Source of the DNA: Lysobacter soli
GTDB taxonomy: Bacteria; Pseudomonadota; Gammaproteobacteria; Xanthomonadales; Xanthomonadaceae
Direction of reading: 5' to 3'
Length of the DNA stretch: 64,000 nucleotides
NCBI RefSeq assembly: GCF_003382285.1
Contig: NZ_QTJR01000010.1
Span: forward strand, 1 to 64,000
Under the pieces are notes generated by a model that was not told the origin of the DNA, made no database searches, and saw only the letters and a list, made by a program, of their open reading frames with translations. Positions 55,106-62,908 of this stretch are shown piece after piece (within the stretch, counting starts at the first letter, position 1; each line of letters opens with the position of its first letter). The position numbers were made by a program, and so were the translations under genes.

Positions 55106-55290
55106 CCCCTCTCCCCTCGGGAGAGGGGTTGGGGTGAGGGGCGGGGCGTGCGACTACTTCTGCGCTCGTGATGCCTGCTTCCCCCTCCCATTGAAAGGGA
55201 AAGCCAACACTCAGCGCTGTGAAGCATCGGAAGTTGGATGTGATGGCTTCGTTGCCCCTCACCCCAACCCCTCTCCCGATGGGAGAGGGG
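55106..55290. repeat. Composite palindromic doublet (GGGAGAGGGG type), copy 1
   Basis: The left part CCCCTCTCCCCTCGGGAGAG plus GGGTTGGGGTGAGGGG covers 55106-55141. The right part is the same unit inverted (CCCCTCACCCCAACCCC, then TCTCCCGATGGGAGAGGGG) at 55255-55290. Between them are about 113 bases that end in TGTGATGGCTTCGTTG, resembling the inner segment of the element at 58064-58238. No gene is visible in 55085-55433. Confidence 0.85.
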
Positions 55291-55433
55291 CTCGAAACAG
55301 CGTGGGTTCGGTAAGGGACTAGCCGCCGCATGAACGCCGCTTCGCACGCAGGCGCCCGCAGTGACCTCCCGCCCATGCACCACCACACCCCGCCGCTACA
55401 CTCGCGGCTTTCCGACGCGACGACAGGATTCCC

Positions 55434-56456
55434 ATGACGCAGTGGTATTTCGTTTCCGCCGGCAGCTCGCAGCGCGTTGGTCCGCTCGATCCCGCTTCCG
55501 CACGCGCCCACGCACGCCAGCATCCGGACGACCTGTGCTGGCGCGAAGGCCTGTCGGGCTGGCAGGCCGTGCGTTCGGTCCCCGAGTTCGCCGAAGCCAC
55601 CGGCGTGCAGCCGGCGCACCTGCCGCCGCCGACGCCGTCGGTCGCCTCGCGCAACAGCGACGACATCGATTTCCGCATCGTCGGCAACGACATGCAGTTC
55701 GTCGAGGTCGAGCTCGATCCGGGCGAATGCGCGATCGCCGAGGCCGGCGCGATGATGTACAAGGACGCCGCCGTGCAGATGGACACCGTCTTCGGCGACG
55801 GCCGCCACACGGGGCAGGGCGGCGGCCTGATGGACAAGCTGTTCTCGGCCGGCAAGCGCGTGCTCAGCGGTGAAAGCCTGTTCACCACGATGTTCACGCA
55901 CACCGGCAGCGGCAAGGCGCGCGTCGCGTTCGCCGCGCCGTACCCGGGTACGGTGCTCGCGATGAAGCTCGACGAGCACGGCGGCCGGCTGATCTGCCAG
56001 AAGGACAGCTTCCTGGCCGGCGCGCGCGGCGTGTCGGTTGGCGTCGCGTTCCAGAAGCGCATCCTCACCGGCCTGTTCGGCGGCGAGGGTTTCATCATGC
56101 AGAAGCTGGAAGGCGACGGCTGGGTGTTCGTGCACGCCGGCGGCACGGTGGTCGAGCGCGAACTGCGCGCCGGCGAGCGCCTGGACGTCGACACTGGCTG
56201 CGTGATGGCCTACCACCACACCGTGCAGATGGACGTGCGCGCCGTCGGCGGCATCAAGAGCATGATGTTCGGCGGCGAAGGCGTGTTCCTCGCCACGCTG
56301 ACCGGGCCGGGCAAGGTGTGGCTGCAGTCGCTGCCGTTCTCGCGCATGGCCGGCCGCATGCTCGCCGCGGCGCCGCAGGGCGGTGGCCAGGCGCGCGGCG
56401 AAGGCTCGGTGCTCGGCGGACTCGGCCGCATCCTCGACGGCGACAACGCGTTCTGA
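55434..56456 (+). CDS. GYF_2 domain fused to TIGR00266/AIM24 family protein
   Basis: A 340-residue protein in two parts. Residues 1-55 look like a GYF_2 domain (WYFVSAGSSQRVGPLDPASA near 4, CWREGLSGWQAVRSVPEF near 34). After a Pro-rich linker, residues about 75-325 form an AIM24/TIGR00266 double-stranded beta-helix (FRIVGNDMQFVEVELDPGEC near 78, AIAEAGAMMYKD near 99, GEGFIMQKLEGDGWVFVHAG near 218, GKVWLQSLPFSRMAGRM near 296). The function is unknown; the AIM24 family is named from a mitochondrial protein. The DUF3052 gene follows after 7 bases. Confidence 0.9.
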   Translation: MTQWYFVSAGSSQRVGPLDPASARAHARQHPDDLCWREGLSGWQAVRSVPEFAEATGVQPAHLPPPTPSVASRNSDDIDFRIVGNDMQFVEVELDPGECAIAEAGAMMYKDAAVQMDTVFGDGRHTGQGGGLMDKLFSAGKRVLSGESLFTTMFTHTGSGKARVAFAAPYPGTVLAMKLDEHGGRLICQKDSFLAGARGVSVGVAFQKRILTGLFGGEGFIMQKLEGDGWVFVHAGGTVVERELRAGERLDVDTGCVMAYHHTVQMDVRAVGGIKSMMFGGEGVFLATLTGPGKVWLQSLPFSRMAGRMLAAAPQGGGQARGEGSVLGGLGRILDGDNAF

Positions 56457-56463
56457 TCGCGCG

Positions 56464-56883
56464 ATGACCACGTCGTCCGGCAGCGGCTATTCGGGCACGC
56501 CCCTGGCGAAGAAGCTCGGGGTGCGCGAGGGCTCCACGGTGTGGACGCTCGCAGCGCCGGAGGATTACCGCGCGCTGCTCGAACCGTTGCCGCCGGGCGT
56601 CCGGTTCGTGGCGAAGCTGTCGAAGGACGTCGACATCGCGCACGTGTTCTGCACGCAGCGCGCGGTGCTGGCCGACGTACTCGGCACGTGCCGGCGCACG
56701 CTCGCGCCAGACGCGACGGTGTGGGTCTCCTGGCCGAAGAAGGCCGCGAAAGTGGCCACCGACATCACCGAGGACACGATCCGCGACGTCGCGCTGCCGC
56801 TCGGCTTCGTCGACGTGAAGGTCTGCGCGGTGGATGCGGTCTGGTCGGGGCTGAAGCTCGTCGTGCGCAAGGAACTGCGCTGA
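56464..56883 (+). CDS. DUF3052 family protein
   Basis: A 139-residue protein. The family pattern is SGTPLAKKLGVREGSTVWTL near residue 10, VWVSWPKKAAKVATDITEDT near 86 and DVKVCAVDAVWSGLKLVVRK near the end. DUF3052 proteins have no known function. The start ATG is at 56464, seven bases after the stop of the AIM24-like gene, so the two are probably one transcript. Confidence 0.88.
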   Translation: MTTSSGSGYSGTPLAKKLGVREGSTVWTLAAPEDYRALLEPLPPGVRFVAKLSKDVDIAHVFCTQRAVLADVLGTCRRTLAPDATVWVSWPKKAAKVATDITEDTIRDVALPLGFVDVKVCAVDAVWSGLKLVVRKELR

Positions 56884-56975
56884 CCGATGAATCCGCCGCG
56901 GTGCGCACGCTGTCGCGCCGCCCGCCCGCTGTATCCTCCGCCGCTGATCGCCACCAATCCTTCTTTCCCGTGTCC

Positions 56976-58040
56976 ATGACCCCGCTCCGTTCGCTGCGCC
57001 CGCTCCTGCTCGCTTCCCTCGCCGTCCTGCTCGGCGCCTGCGGAGGCGAGGCCGTGAAGCCGACTCCGCCGCCGGCCGTCGTCGCGCCTGCCGCACCGGC
57101 GCCGAAGGTCCGCATCGGCCTCGCGCTGGGTGGCGGCGCGGCGAAGGGCTTCGCGCACATCGGCGTGATCAAGATGCTCGAAGCCAACGGCTTCCAGCCG
57201 GTGGTCGTCGCCGGCACCAGCGCGGGCAGCGTCGTCGGTGCGCTCTACGCCAGCGGCATGGACGCCTTCGCGATGCAGAAGACGGCGTTCTCGCTGGATG
57301 AGGCGCAGATCCGCGACGTCAGCCTGTTCTCCGGCGGCGTGGTCAAGGGCCAGAAACTTCAGGACTACGTGAACCAGCTGGTCGGCGGAAAGAGCATCGA
57401 GCGCATGCGCATGCCGTTCGCGGCGGTGGCGACGAATCTGGAAACCGGCGACCGCACCGTGTTCGTGCGCGGCAACACAGGCCAGGCCGTGCGCGCGTCG
57501 AGCAGCATTCCGGGCGTGTTCGAGCCGGTGGCGATCGGCAAGTTCCACTACGTCGACGGCGGCGTCGTGAGCCCCGTGCCGGTCGATGCGGCGCGCCAGC
57601 TCGGCGCCGACCTCGTCATCGCGGTCGACATCTCCAGCAAGGCCAGCGGCAAGAACCCGGGCAGCATGCTGGGCAACGTCAACCAGTCGATCACGATCAT
57701 GGGCCAGAAGCTCGGCGCACAGGAACTGGCGCGCGCCGACGTCGTGATCCGCCCGAGCGTCAACGAAATCGGCCCGGCGGATTTCGAGCAGCGCAACAAC
57801 GCGATCATGGAAGGCGAACGCGCCGCGCTCGCGGCGATGCCGCAGATCCGCGCAAAGGTCGCGCAATGGCAGAAGGCGCGTCAGGACGAGGCGGTCGCCG
57901 CACGCCGGCAGGCCGATGCGAAGGCCGAGCAGGCGAAGCTGCGCGCGTTCTGCGAGGAAGAAGACCGCAAGTGGATGTCGAAGCTGCGCCGCGATCCGCA
58001 GTGCAAGGCGCTGGCGGAGCAGGGTGTGCTGTCGCGGTGA
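56976..58040 (+). CDS. Patatin-like phospholipase, lipoprotein (RssA-like)
   Basis: A 354-residue patatin-family serine hydrolase. The signal peptide ends in LLGACGGE with the lipidated Cys at about residue 21. The oxyanion loop GLALGGGAAKGFAHIGV is near 49, the nucleophile elbow VAGTSAGSVVGAL near 76, and the catalytic Asp in YVDGGVVSPVPVD near 192, giving the Ser-Asp dyad. The C-terminal 60 residues are helical and basic/acidic. It probably acts on membrane lipids from the periplasm; the substrate is unknown. The start ATG at 56976 has a GTG two codons upstream as an alternative. Confidence 0.92.
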   Translation: MTPLRSLRPLLLASLAVLLGACGGEAVKPTPPPAVVAPAAPAPKVRIGLALGGGAAKGFAHIGVIKMLEANGFQPVVVAGTSAGSVVGALYASGMDAFAMQKTAFSLDEAQIRDVSLFSGGVVKGQKLQDYVNQLVGGKSIERMRMPFAAVATNLETGDRTVFVRGNTGQAVRASSSIPGVFEPVAIGKFHYVDGGVVSPVPVDAARQLGADLVIAVDISSKASGKNPGSMLGNVNQSITIMGQKLGAQELARADVVIRPSVNEIGPADFEQRNNAIMEGERAALAAMPQIRAKVAQWQKARQDEAVAARRQADAKAEQAKLRAFCEEEDRKWMSKLRRDPQCKALAEQGVLSR

Positions 58041-58063
58041 GTCCTTGAGCCCTTGGTCTCAAG

Positions 58064-58238
58064 CCCCTCTCCCTCCGGGAGAGGGGTTGGGGTGAGGGTG
58101 GGGACGCGCGATGGGGCTCGCGTTCGCGGTGCGCTTCTTTTCAATCGAAGCAAAGAAACCAGTGTTGCCAAGCGACGGCATGTCACGGCGACCGCTTCGT
58201 TGCCCCTCACCCCAACCCCTCTCCCGAGGGGAGAGGGG
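58064..58238. repeat. Composite palindromic doublet (GGGAGAGGGG type), copy 2
   Basis: The left unit CCCCTCTCCCTCCGGGAGAG plus GGGTTGGGGTGAGGG begins at 58064. The inverted unit (CCCCTCACCCCAACCCC, then TCTCCCGAGGGGAGAGGGG) occupies 58203-58238. The inner segment ends in CGACCGCTTCGTTG, close to the matching part of copy 1 at 55106-55290. It lies between two convergent genes and could also help end both transcripts. Confidence 0.85.
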
Positions 58239-58256
58239 CTCAACAGCTTAGAACGC

Positions 58257-59387
58257 TTAAGCCGCTTCGCTAGCCGCCACCAGCGGCGCAACACGCCGCG
58301 GCCGGCTCGGGAATGCATGCCGCACGATGCGCCAGACGACCTGGCCGAACTGCTTCGGCAGCGAGCCGGTGTTGTAGTGCTGGCCGTAGCGCTTGCAGAT
58401 TTCGCGCACTTCCACCGCCATCGCGGCGTAGCGGTTGGCCGGGACGTCCGGGTAGAAGTGGTGTTCGATCTGGTGGCTCAGGTTGCCCGACAGCACGTCG
58501 ATCAGCCAGCCGCCGCTGATGTTCGACGAACCGCGCAGCTGGCGCAGGTACCAGTGGCCGCGCGATTCGTTGCGCACGCAGTCCTTCGGGAACGTCTCCG
58601 CCTCGGCGGTGAAATGCCCGCAGAAGATGATCGTGTACGTCCACAGGTTGCGGATGATGTTCGCCACGACGTTGCCCAGCAGCACCGGCAGGAAGAACGG
58701 GCCGGCCAGCGCGGGGAACACGACGTAGTCCTTCACGATCTGCCGCGCCATCTTGCGGCCCACCGGCTTGAACATGCGCCACATCTGGCGGTGCGAGACC
58801 TTGCCGTGGATCCAGCGGCCGAGCTTGAGGTTCTGGATCGCCACGCCCCACTCGAACAGCAGCGCGAACACCACCGCGATCACCGGCTGCATCAGGTAAT
58901 ACGCGCGCCAGCGCTGTTCCGGGAAGATGCGCAGCAGCCCGTAGCCGATGTCGTCGTCCAAGCCGCGCACGTTGGTGTAGGTGTGGTGGCGGAAGTTGTG
59001 CGTGTGGCGCCAGTTGTCGGCGGTGCCGACGATGTCCCACTCGTACGTCTTGCCGTCCAGGTGCGGGTCGCGCATCCAGTCGTACTGGCCGTGGATGACG
59101 TTGTGGCCCAGCTCCATGTTCTCCAGGATCTTCGACAGGCCCAGGATCAGCGCGCCGAGCACGCACGCCGGCCACAGCAGCGCCGGCGCGAACAGCAGCG
59201 AGAAGGCGCCCAGGTATAGCAGGCCGCGACCGGCGACTTCGGTCCAGCGGACCCACGCGACGATGGAGCGGATGTAATTGGCGTCGCGCTGGCCGAGCGT
59301 GGCCACGGTGCGCTTGCGCAGGTCGTCGAGTTCCGCGCCGAAGCGGTCGAGTTCTGCCGGGGAAAGTGCGCGATTGCGGAACGTCAT
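58257..59387 (-). CDS. Membrane fatty-acid (acyl) desaturase
   Basis: A 376-residue membrane di-iron desaturase. The three His boxes are present: HNVIHGQYDW near residue 94, HTHNFRHHTYTN near 128, and QIEHHFYPD near 306. Several hydrophobic segments surround the first two. It probably inserts a double bond into acyl chains, with electrons from the reductase gene 16 bases upstream. The layout matches desC-desB with divergent desT in Pseudomonas aeruginosa. The start ATG at 59385-59387 is preferred; a TTG at 59402 would overlap the reductase stop region. Confidence 0.93.
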   Translation of the reverse strand: MTFRNRALSPAELDRFGAELDDLRKRTVATLGQRDANYIRSIVAWVRWTEVAGRGLLYLGAFSLLFAPALLWPACVLGALILGLSKILENMELGHNVIHGQYDWMRDPHLDGKTYEWDIVGTADNWRHTHNFRHHTYTNVRGLDDDIGYGLLRIFPEQRWRAYYLMQPVIAVVFALLFEWGVAIQNLKLGRWIHGKVSHRQMWRMFKPVGRKMARQIVKDYVVFPALAGPFFLPVLLGNVVANIIRNLWTYTIIFCGHFTAEAETFPKDCVRNESRGHWYLRQLRGSSNISGGWLIDVLSGNLSHQIEHHFYPDVPANRYAAMAVEVREICKRYGQHYNTGSLPKQFGQVVWRIVRHAFPSRPRRVAPLVAASEAA

Positions 59388-59403
59388 GTCGGTGCGGCTC
59401 AAC

Positions 59404-60501
59404 TTACAGGTCCAGTTCGATGTCGCCCGCGGCGGCGCTGATGCACAGGCGCAGCGCGGACGCGGGTTCGGTGCGGATCTCGCCGGTGGCGAGGTCGCGC
59501 GTGGCGCCGGCGGACTTGCCGCAGGCGCAGGTGTTGCAGATGCCCATGCGGCAGCCGGACGCCGGCTTGATGCCCTGCGCTTCCAGCGCCGTGAGCAGCG
59601 ACTGCCCGCGCGGCACGGTCAGCGTGCGGCCGCTGCGTTGCAGGGTGACGACGGCTTCGCCGCTGTCCTCGAACGAGCGCGCGGGCGGCGTGAAGGCTTC
59701 GGCGTGGAAGCTGCGGGCGCTGCCTTCCAGCAGCGCGCGCGCCGTGTCGACGAAACCCGACGGACCGCAGGCGTAGACGCGGCGCTGCGCGGCGTCCGGC
59801 ACGAGCGCGGACAACTGTGCGGCGTCGAGGCGACCGGCCGGTTCGGCGCCGGCCTCCCCTTCGCGTGTGAGCAGGCAGTGCACTGCGAACTCCGGATGCG
59901 CGTCGGCCAGGGCGAGCAGTTCGTCGGCGAAGCACAGTTCCTCGCGGGTGCGCGCCCAGTACAGCAGCGTCACCGGCGCGGGCATGCCACGCGCCGCGTG
60001 TTCGCGCACCAGCGCCATCAGCGGCGTGATGCCGCTGCCGGCGGCGAGCAGCAGCCAGCCGGCGTCGTGGGCGTCCGGCCAGGTCATCTCGCCGAACGCC
60101 GGACCGATATGGAGGACGTCGCCCACGCAGGCGTTGTCGAACAGGTGCGCGCTGAGCTTGCCGCCTTCCACGCGCTTGACCGTGATCGCCAGCAGGCCGT
60201 CGGCGCGAGGCGCGGCGCTCAGGCTGTAGCTGCGCGTGACCGAAGTCCCGTCGATCTCCGCGCTGACGTTGACGTGCTGGCCGGCGCGGAAGCCGCGCCA
60301 GTGGCGGTTCGGGCGCAGCACCAGCGTCACGGCGTCGCGCGATTCGGCGCGGCGCTCGACGATGCGGGCCAGCGGGCGGTCCCACGTCCACGTGCGATCC
60401 AGGCGCTGTGCCCAGAAGTCGAAGACGCTCGGGGCGACGCAGGCGTGGATCAGCCGGCGCAGACCGCGCGGGCGCTTGGAGGAACGGAGAACGGCACTCA
60501 T
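59404..60501 (-). CDS. Ferredoxin reductase with C-terminal [2Fe-2S] domain (desaturase electron donor)
   Basis: A 365-residue flavoprotein. The FAD-binding pattern RSYSLSAAP is near residue 105, the NAD(P)-binding segment LLLAAGSGITPLMALVREH near 162, and VYACGPSGFVDTAR near 243. The C-terminal plant-type ferredoxin domain has CRMGICNTCACG near 321 and a final Cys in ALRLCISAA. It passes electrons from NAD(P)H to the desaturase encoded downstream. The start ATG at 60499-60501 places the protein just beside the repeat-rich promoter region. Confidence 0.93.
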   Translation of the reverse strand: MSAVLRSSKRPRGLRRLIHACVAPSVFDFWAQRLDRTWTWDRPLARIVERRAESRDAVTLVLRPNRHWRGFRAGQHVNVSAEIDGTSVTRSYSLSAAPRADGLLAITVKRVEGGKLSAHLFDNACVGDVLHIGPAFGEMTWPDAHDAGWLLLAAGSGITPLMALVREHAARGMPAPVTLLYWARTREELCFADELLALADAHPEFAVHCLLTREGEAGAEPAGRLDAAQLSALVPDAAQRRVYACGPSGFVDTARALLEGSARSFHAEAFTPPARSFEDSGEAVVTLQRSGRTLTVPRGQSLLTALEAQGIKPASGCRMGICNTCACGKSAGATRDLATGEIRTEPASALRLCISAAAGDIELDL

Positions 60502-60510
60502 GGGTTGAAC

Positions 60511-60548
60511 TATACAGACACGCGCACAGATGTGTATACGACTGTATA
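60511..60548. promoter_or_regulatory. Phased TATAC/GTATA repeats: candidate operator between the reductase and TetR genes
   Basis: TATAC at 60511-60515, GTATAC at 60534-60539 and GTATA at 60544-60548 form two inverted pairs: TATAC-N18-GTATA and the tight TATAC-GACT-GTATA. They lie between the divergent reductase and TetR genes, and the right end overlaps the AT-rich TATATTAAAT that may be the TetR gene's -10. This is a natural position for a repressor that controls both genes. The motif differs from the operators I recall for E. coli FabR. Confidence 0.5.
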
Positions 60549-60584
60549 TTAAATCCCCGATATGATGCCGGACCGATCGCCGCC

Positions 60585-61265
60585 GTGCCCGCCGCCTTGA
60601 GCCCAACCACCCACATTCCCGCCGATTCCGAGCACATCGCGGGTCGAAAGTCGGCGATCTCGCGCGAAGACCTGCTCGCGGCGGCGCTCAAGCTGATCGG
60701 ACCGCATCGGAGCGTCTCGACGCTCAGCCTGCGTGAAGTCGCCCGCGAGGCCGGGATCGCGCCGAACAGCTTCTATCGCCAGTTCCGTGACATGGACGAA
60801 CTGGCCGTCGCGCTGATCGATCTTGCCGGCGTTTCGTTGCAGAAGATCATCGAGGCCGCCCGGGTGCGCGCCGCGATCGACCGCAGCGCCGTGCGCGGCG
60901 CGGTCGAGGCGTTCATGGAACAGCTCCGCGCCGACGACCAGCTGCTGCATGTCCTCCTGCGCGAAGGCACCGCGGGCTCCGACGCCTTCAAGCATGCGGT
61001 CGACCGCCAGCTGAGCTTCTTCGAGGAAGAGCTGCGCATCAGCCTCATCCAGATCAACGCCGCCCAGGGCGTGACCCTGCGCGAGCCGGCGCTGGTCGCC
61101 AAAGCCATCACCCGCCTGGTGTTCGCGATGGGCGCCACGGCCGTCGACCTGCCGCGCGAGAAGGATCCGGAACTGGTCCGTCAGCTCACGTTGATGGTTC
61201 GCATGATCATCGCCGGTTCGCGGACGTTGGCCGAAGAAGCCCGCAGCTTGCGCGGGCAGGGCTGA
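60585..61265 (+). CDS. fabR: TetR-family repressor, FabR/DesT-like
   Basis: A 226-residue TetR regulator. The HTH is in REVAREAGIAPNSFYRQFRD near residue 50, the form typical of FabR/DesT, which sense unsaturated acyl chains and repress desaturase or unsaturated fatty-acid genes. The C-terminal domain includes RSAVRGAVEAFMEQLRADDQ near 101. Its position, divergent from the reductase-desaturase pair, matches DesT. No ATG fits; GTG at 60585 is chosen, with TTG at 60597 as an alternative. It converges on the Lrp gene with no gap. Confidence 0.85.
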   Translation: MPAALSPTTHIPADSEHIAGRKSAISREDLLAAALKLIGPHRSVSTLSLREVAREAGIAPNSFYRQFRDMDELAVALIDLAGVSLQKIIEAARVRAAIDRSAVRGAVEAFMEQLRADDQLLHVLLREGTAGSDAFKHAVDRQLSFFEEELRISLIQINAAQGVTLREPALVAKAITRLVFAMGATAVDLPREKDPELVRQLTLMVRMIIAGSRTLAEEARSLRGQG

Positions 61266-61742
61266 TCAACGCGCCGGCAGCGGCATCCCGCCGGACGCCT
61301 TCACCGTCCGTAGCACGAAGCTCGAATTGACGTCGGCGACGCCCGCCTGGGTGAGCAGCCGGTCGAGCAGGAATCGCGAGAAGTGCTCCAGATCCTGCAC
61401 GACGATCTGCAGCAGGTAGTCCATGTCGCCGGTCAGCGCATGACAGGCGACGACCTCGTCCCACTGGTTCACGAAGGTCGCAAAAGCGGTGATCGCGTCG
61501 GCATCGTGCCGGGAGAGCTGCACCCGGACGAAGGCTTGCAGGCCCAGTCCAAGACGCTCCGGGTCCACTTCGGCCCGGTAGCCAGCGATCACGCCTTCCC
61601 GCTCCAGCCGCTGTACGCGGCGCAGGCAGGCTGATGCCGACAGGTGGACGCGCTCGGCCAGCTCGGCGTTGGTCAGCCGGCCTTCGCGCTGGAGTTCGGC
61701 CAGGACGAGCAGGTCGGTGCGATCGAGTTCCACGGCGGCCAT
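61266..61742 (-). CDS. Lrp/AsnC family transcriptional regulator
   Basis: A 158-residue Lrp/AsnC regulator. The N-terminal HTH is in LAELQREGRLTNAELAERVH near residue 13 and LSASACLRRVQRLEREGVIA near 33. The C-terminal RAM/ACT-like domain has VACHALTGDMDYLLQIVVQD near 98. It is divergent from phhA; by analogy with PhhR-type control and other Lrp-linked catabolic genes, it probably responds to an aromatic amino acid. Its stop abuts the TetR gene stop. Confidence 0.93.
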   Translation of the reverse strand: MAAVELDRTDLLVLAELQREGRLTNAELAERVHLSASACLRRVQRLEREGVIAGYRAEVDPERLGLGLQAFVRVQLSRHDADAITAFATFVNQWDEVVACHALTGDMDYLLQIVVQDLEHFSRFLLDRLLTQAGVADVNSSFVLRTVKASGGMPLPAR

Positions 61743-61767
61743 GGATTGCGCCTATTCCTGATCTGAC

Positions 61768-61820
61768 GCAAGGATATTGCGCCGTACGCCGTCACAGACG
61801 CAACAACGCAAGCCCATTGC
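61768..61820. promoter_or_regulatory. Two GCAA-N5-TTGC sites 40 bp apart: candidate Lrp operators
   Basis: GCAAGGATATTGC at 61768-61780 and GCAAGCCCATTGC at 61808-61820 are the same 4-4 palindrome, and both continue as GCCGT, so the shared unit is longer than the palindrome. Their centres are exactly 40 bases apart, about four helical turns. A further half-site ATTGCGCC lies at 61745-61752 within the Lrp gene start. Paired sites on one face of the helix suit an Lrp-type octamer or dimer and probably control the Lrp gene, phhA, or both. Confidence 0.6.
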
Positions 61821-61863
61821 GCCGTCTGGCCGCTACAGTCGAAGTTCGACTCAGGAGCACGGC

Positions 61864-62757
61864 ATGAACCTCGGCACCCCGAACCGCGTGGAACACCAGA
61901 TGACCGACAAGGGTTACGTGCCGGTCTACACGACGGCGGTCGTCGAGCAACCCTGGGCAAATTACACCGCCACCGACCACGAGGTCTGGAGCACGCTGTT
62001 CAAGCGCCAGCGCGAAATCCTCGTGGGGCGCGCCAGCGACGAATTCCTGCGCACGCAGGAAGCGATGGGCATGACGCCCGATCGCATCCCGAAGTACGAC
62101 GATCTCAACCGGATGCTGCGCAAGGCGACGGGTTGGGAGCTGGTCGGCGTCGAGGGCCTGCTGCCCGAACTGACCTTCTTCGACCACCTCGCCAACCGCC
62201 GTTTCCCGGTGACGTGGTGGATCCGCAAGCCCGAGCAGCTGGACTACCTGGCCGAGCCTGACCTGTTCCACGACCTCTTCGGCCACGTTCCGCTGCTGAT
62301 GAACCCCGTTTTCGCCGACTACATGCAGGCCTACGGCCGCGGCGGCGTGAAGGCGCACGGCATCGGCCCCGACGCGCTGGTCAACCTGACGCGCCTGTAC
62401 TGGTACACGGTGGAATTCGGCCTGATCAAACAGGACGACGGCCTGCGCATCTACGGCAGCGGCATCGTGTCGTCGAAGGGCGAGTCGATCCACTGCCTCG
62501 ACAGCGCCGCGCCGAACCGCATCGGCTTCGACCTGGAACGCATCATGCGCACGCAGTACCGCATCGATACCTTCCAGAAGACCTACTTCGTCATCGACAG
62601 CTACGAGCAGTTGATGGAAGCGACGCGTCCGGACTTCACGCCGATCTACGCATCGCTCGCGAAGCAGGACTCGATCCCGGCCGGCAACGTGCTCGACACC
62701 GATACCGTGTTCAACCGCGGCACGGGCGAGGGCTGGGCGACGGGCGGGGACGTCTGA
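61864..62757 (+). CDS. phhA: Phenylalanine 4-monooxygenase (PhhA)
   Basis: PhhA turns L-phenylalanine into L-tyrosine with tetrahydrobiopterin (or related pterin) and oxygen. The 297-residue protein is the short, bacterial, monofunctional form. Iron ligands are in LFHDLFGHVPLLMNP near residue 133 (two His) and YWYTVEFGLI near 178 (Glu). The start ATG at 61864 has AGGAG at 61853-61857. It is divergent from the Lrp gene. I see no pcd (phhB) pterin recycling gene next to it in this window. Confidence 0.96.
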   Translation: MNLGTPNRVEHQMTDKGYVPVYTTAVVEQPWANYTATDHEVWSTLFKRQREILVGRASDEFLRTQEAMGMTPDRIPKYDDLNRMLRKATGWELVGVEGLLPELTFFDHLANRRFPVTWWIRKPEQLDYLAEPDLFHDLFGHVPLLMNPVFADYMQAYGRGGVKAHGIGPDALVNLTRLYWYTVEFGLIKQDDGLRIYGSGIVSSKGESIHCLDSAAPNRIGFDLERIMRTQYRIDTFQKTYFVIDSYEQLMEATRPDFTPIYASLAKQDSIPAGNVLDTDTVFNRGTGEGWATGGDV

Positions 62758-62775
62758 CGCCCGAGATGTAGATTC

Positions 62776-62884
62776 GTCATTCCCGCGAAAGCGGGGACCC
62801 AGCGACTCTCACGCTCTCCCGATTACAACCGGGCATCGGTGATCGCACGCTGCGAGCCTGGGTCCCGGCCTCCGCCGGGATGAC
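62776..62884. repeat. REP pair between phhA and the FAD-protein gene
   Basis: GTCATTCCCGCGAAAGCGGG plus GACCC (62776-62800) and the inverted GGGTCCCGGCCTCCGCCGGG plus ATGAC (62860-62884) are the same family as the array at 22612-22820. It separates two convergent genes, where it can act as a transcription stop. Confidence 0.8.
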
Positions 62885-62908
62885 GTTCGTTGGTGGTGAA
62901 AGCGAATG

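Noticed and set aside
59388-59402. TTG start for the desaturase
   Set aside because: An ATG 15 bases downstream gives a normal N-terminus and no better ribosome site favours the TTG; kept only as an alternative.
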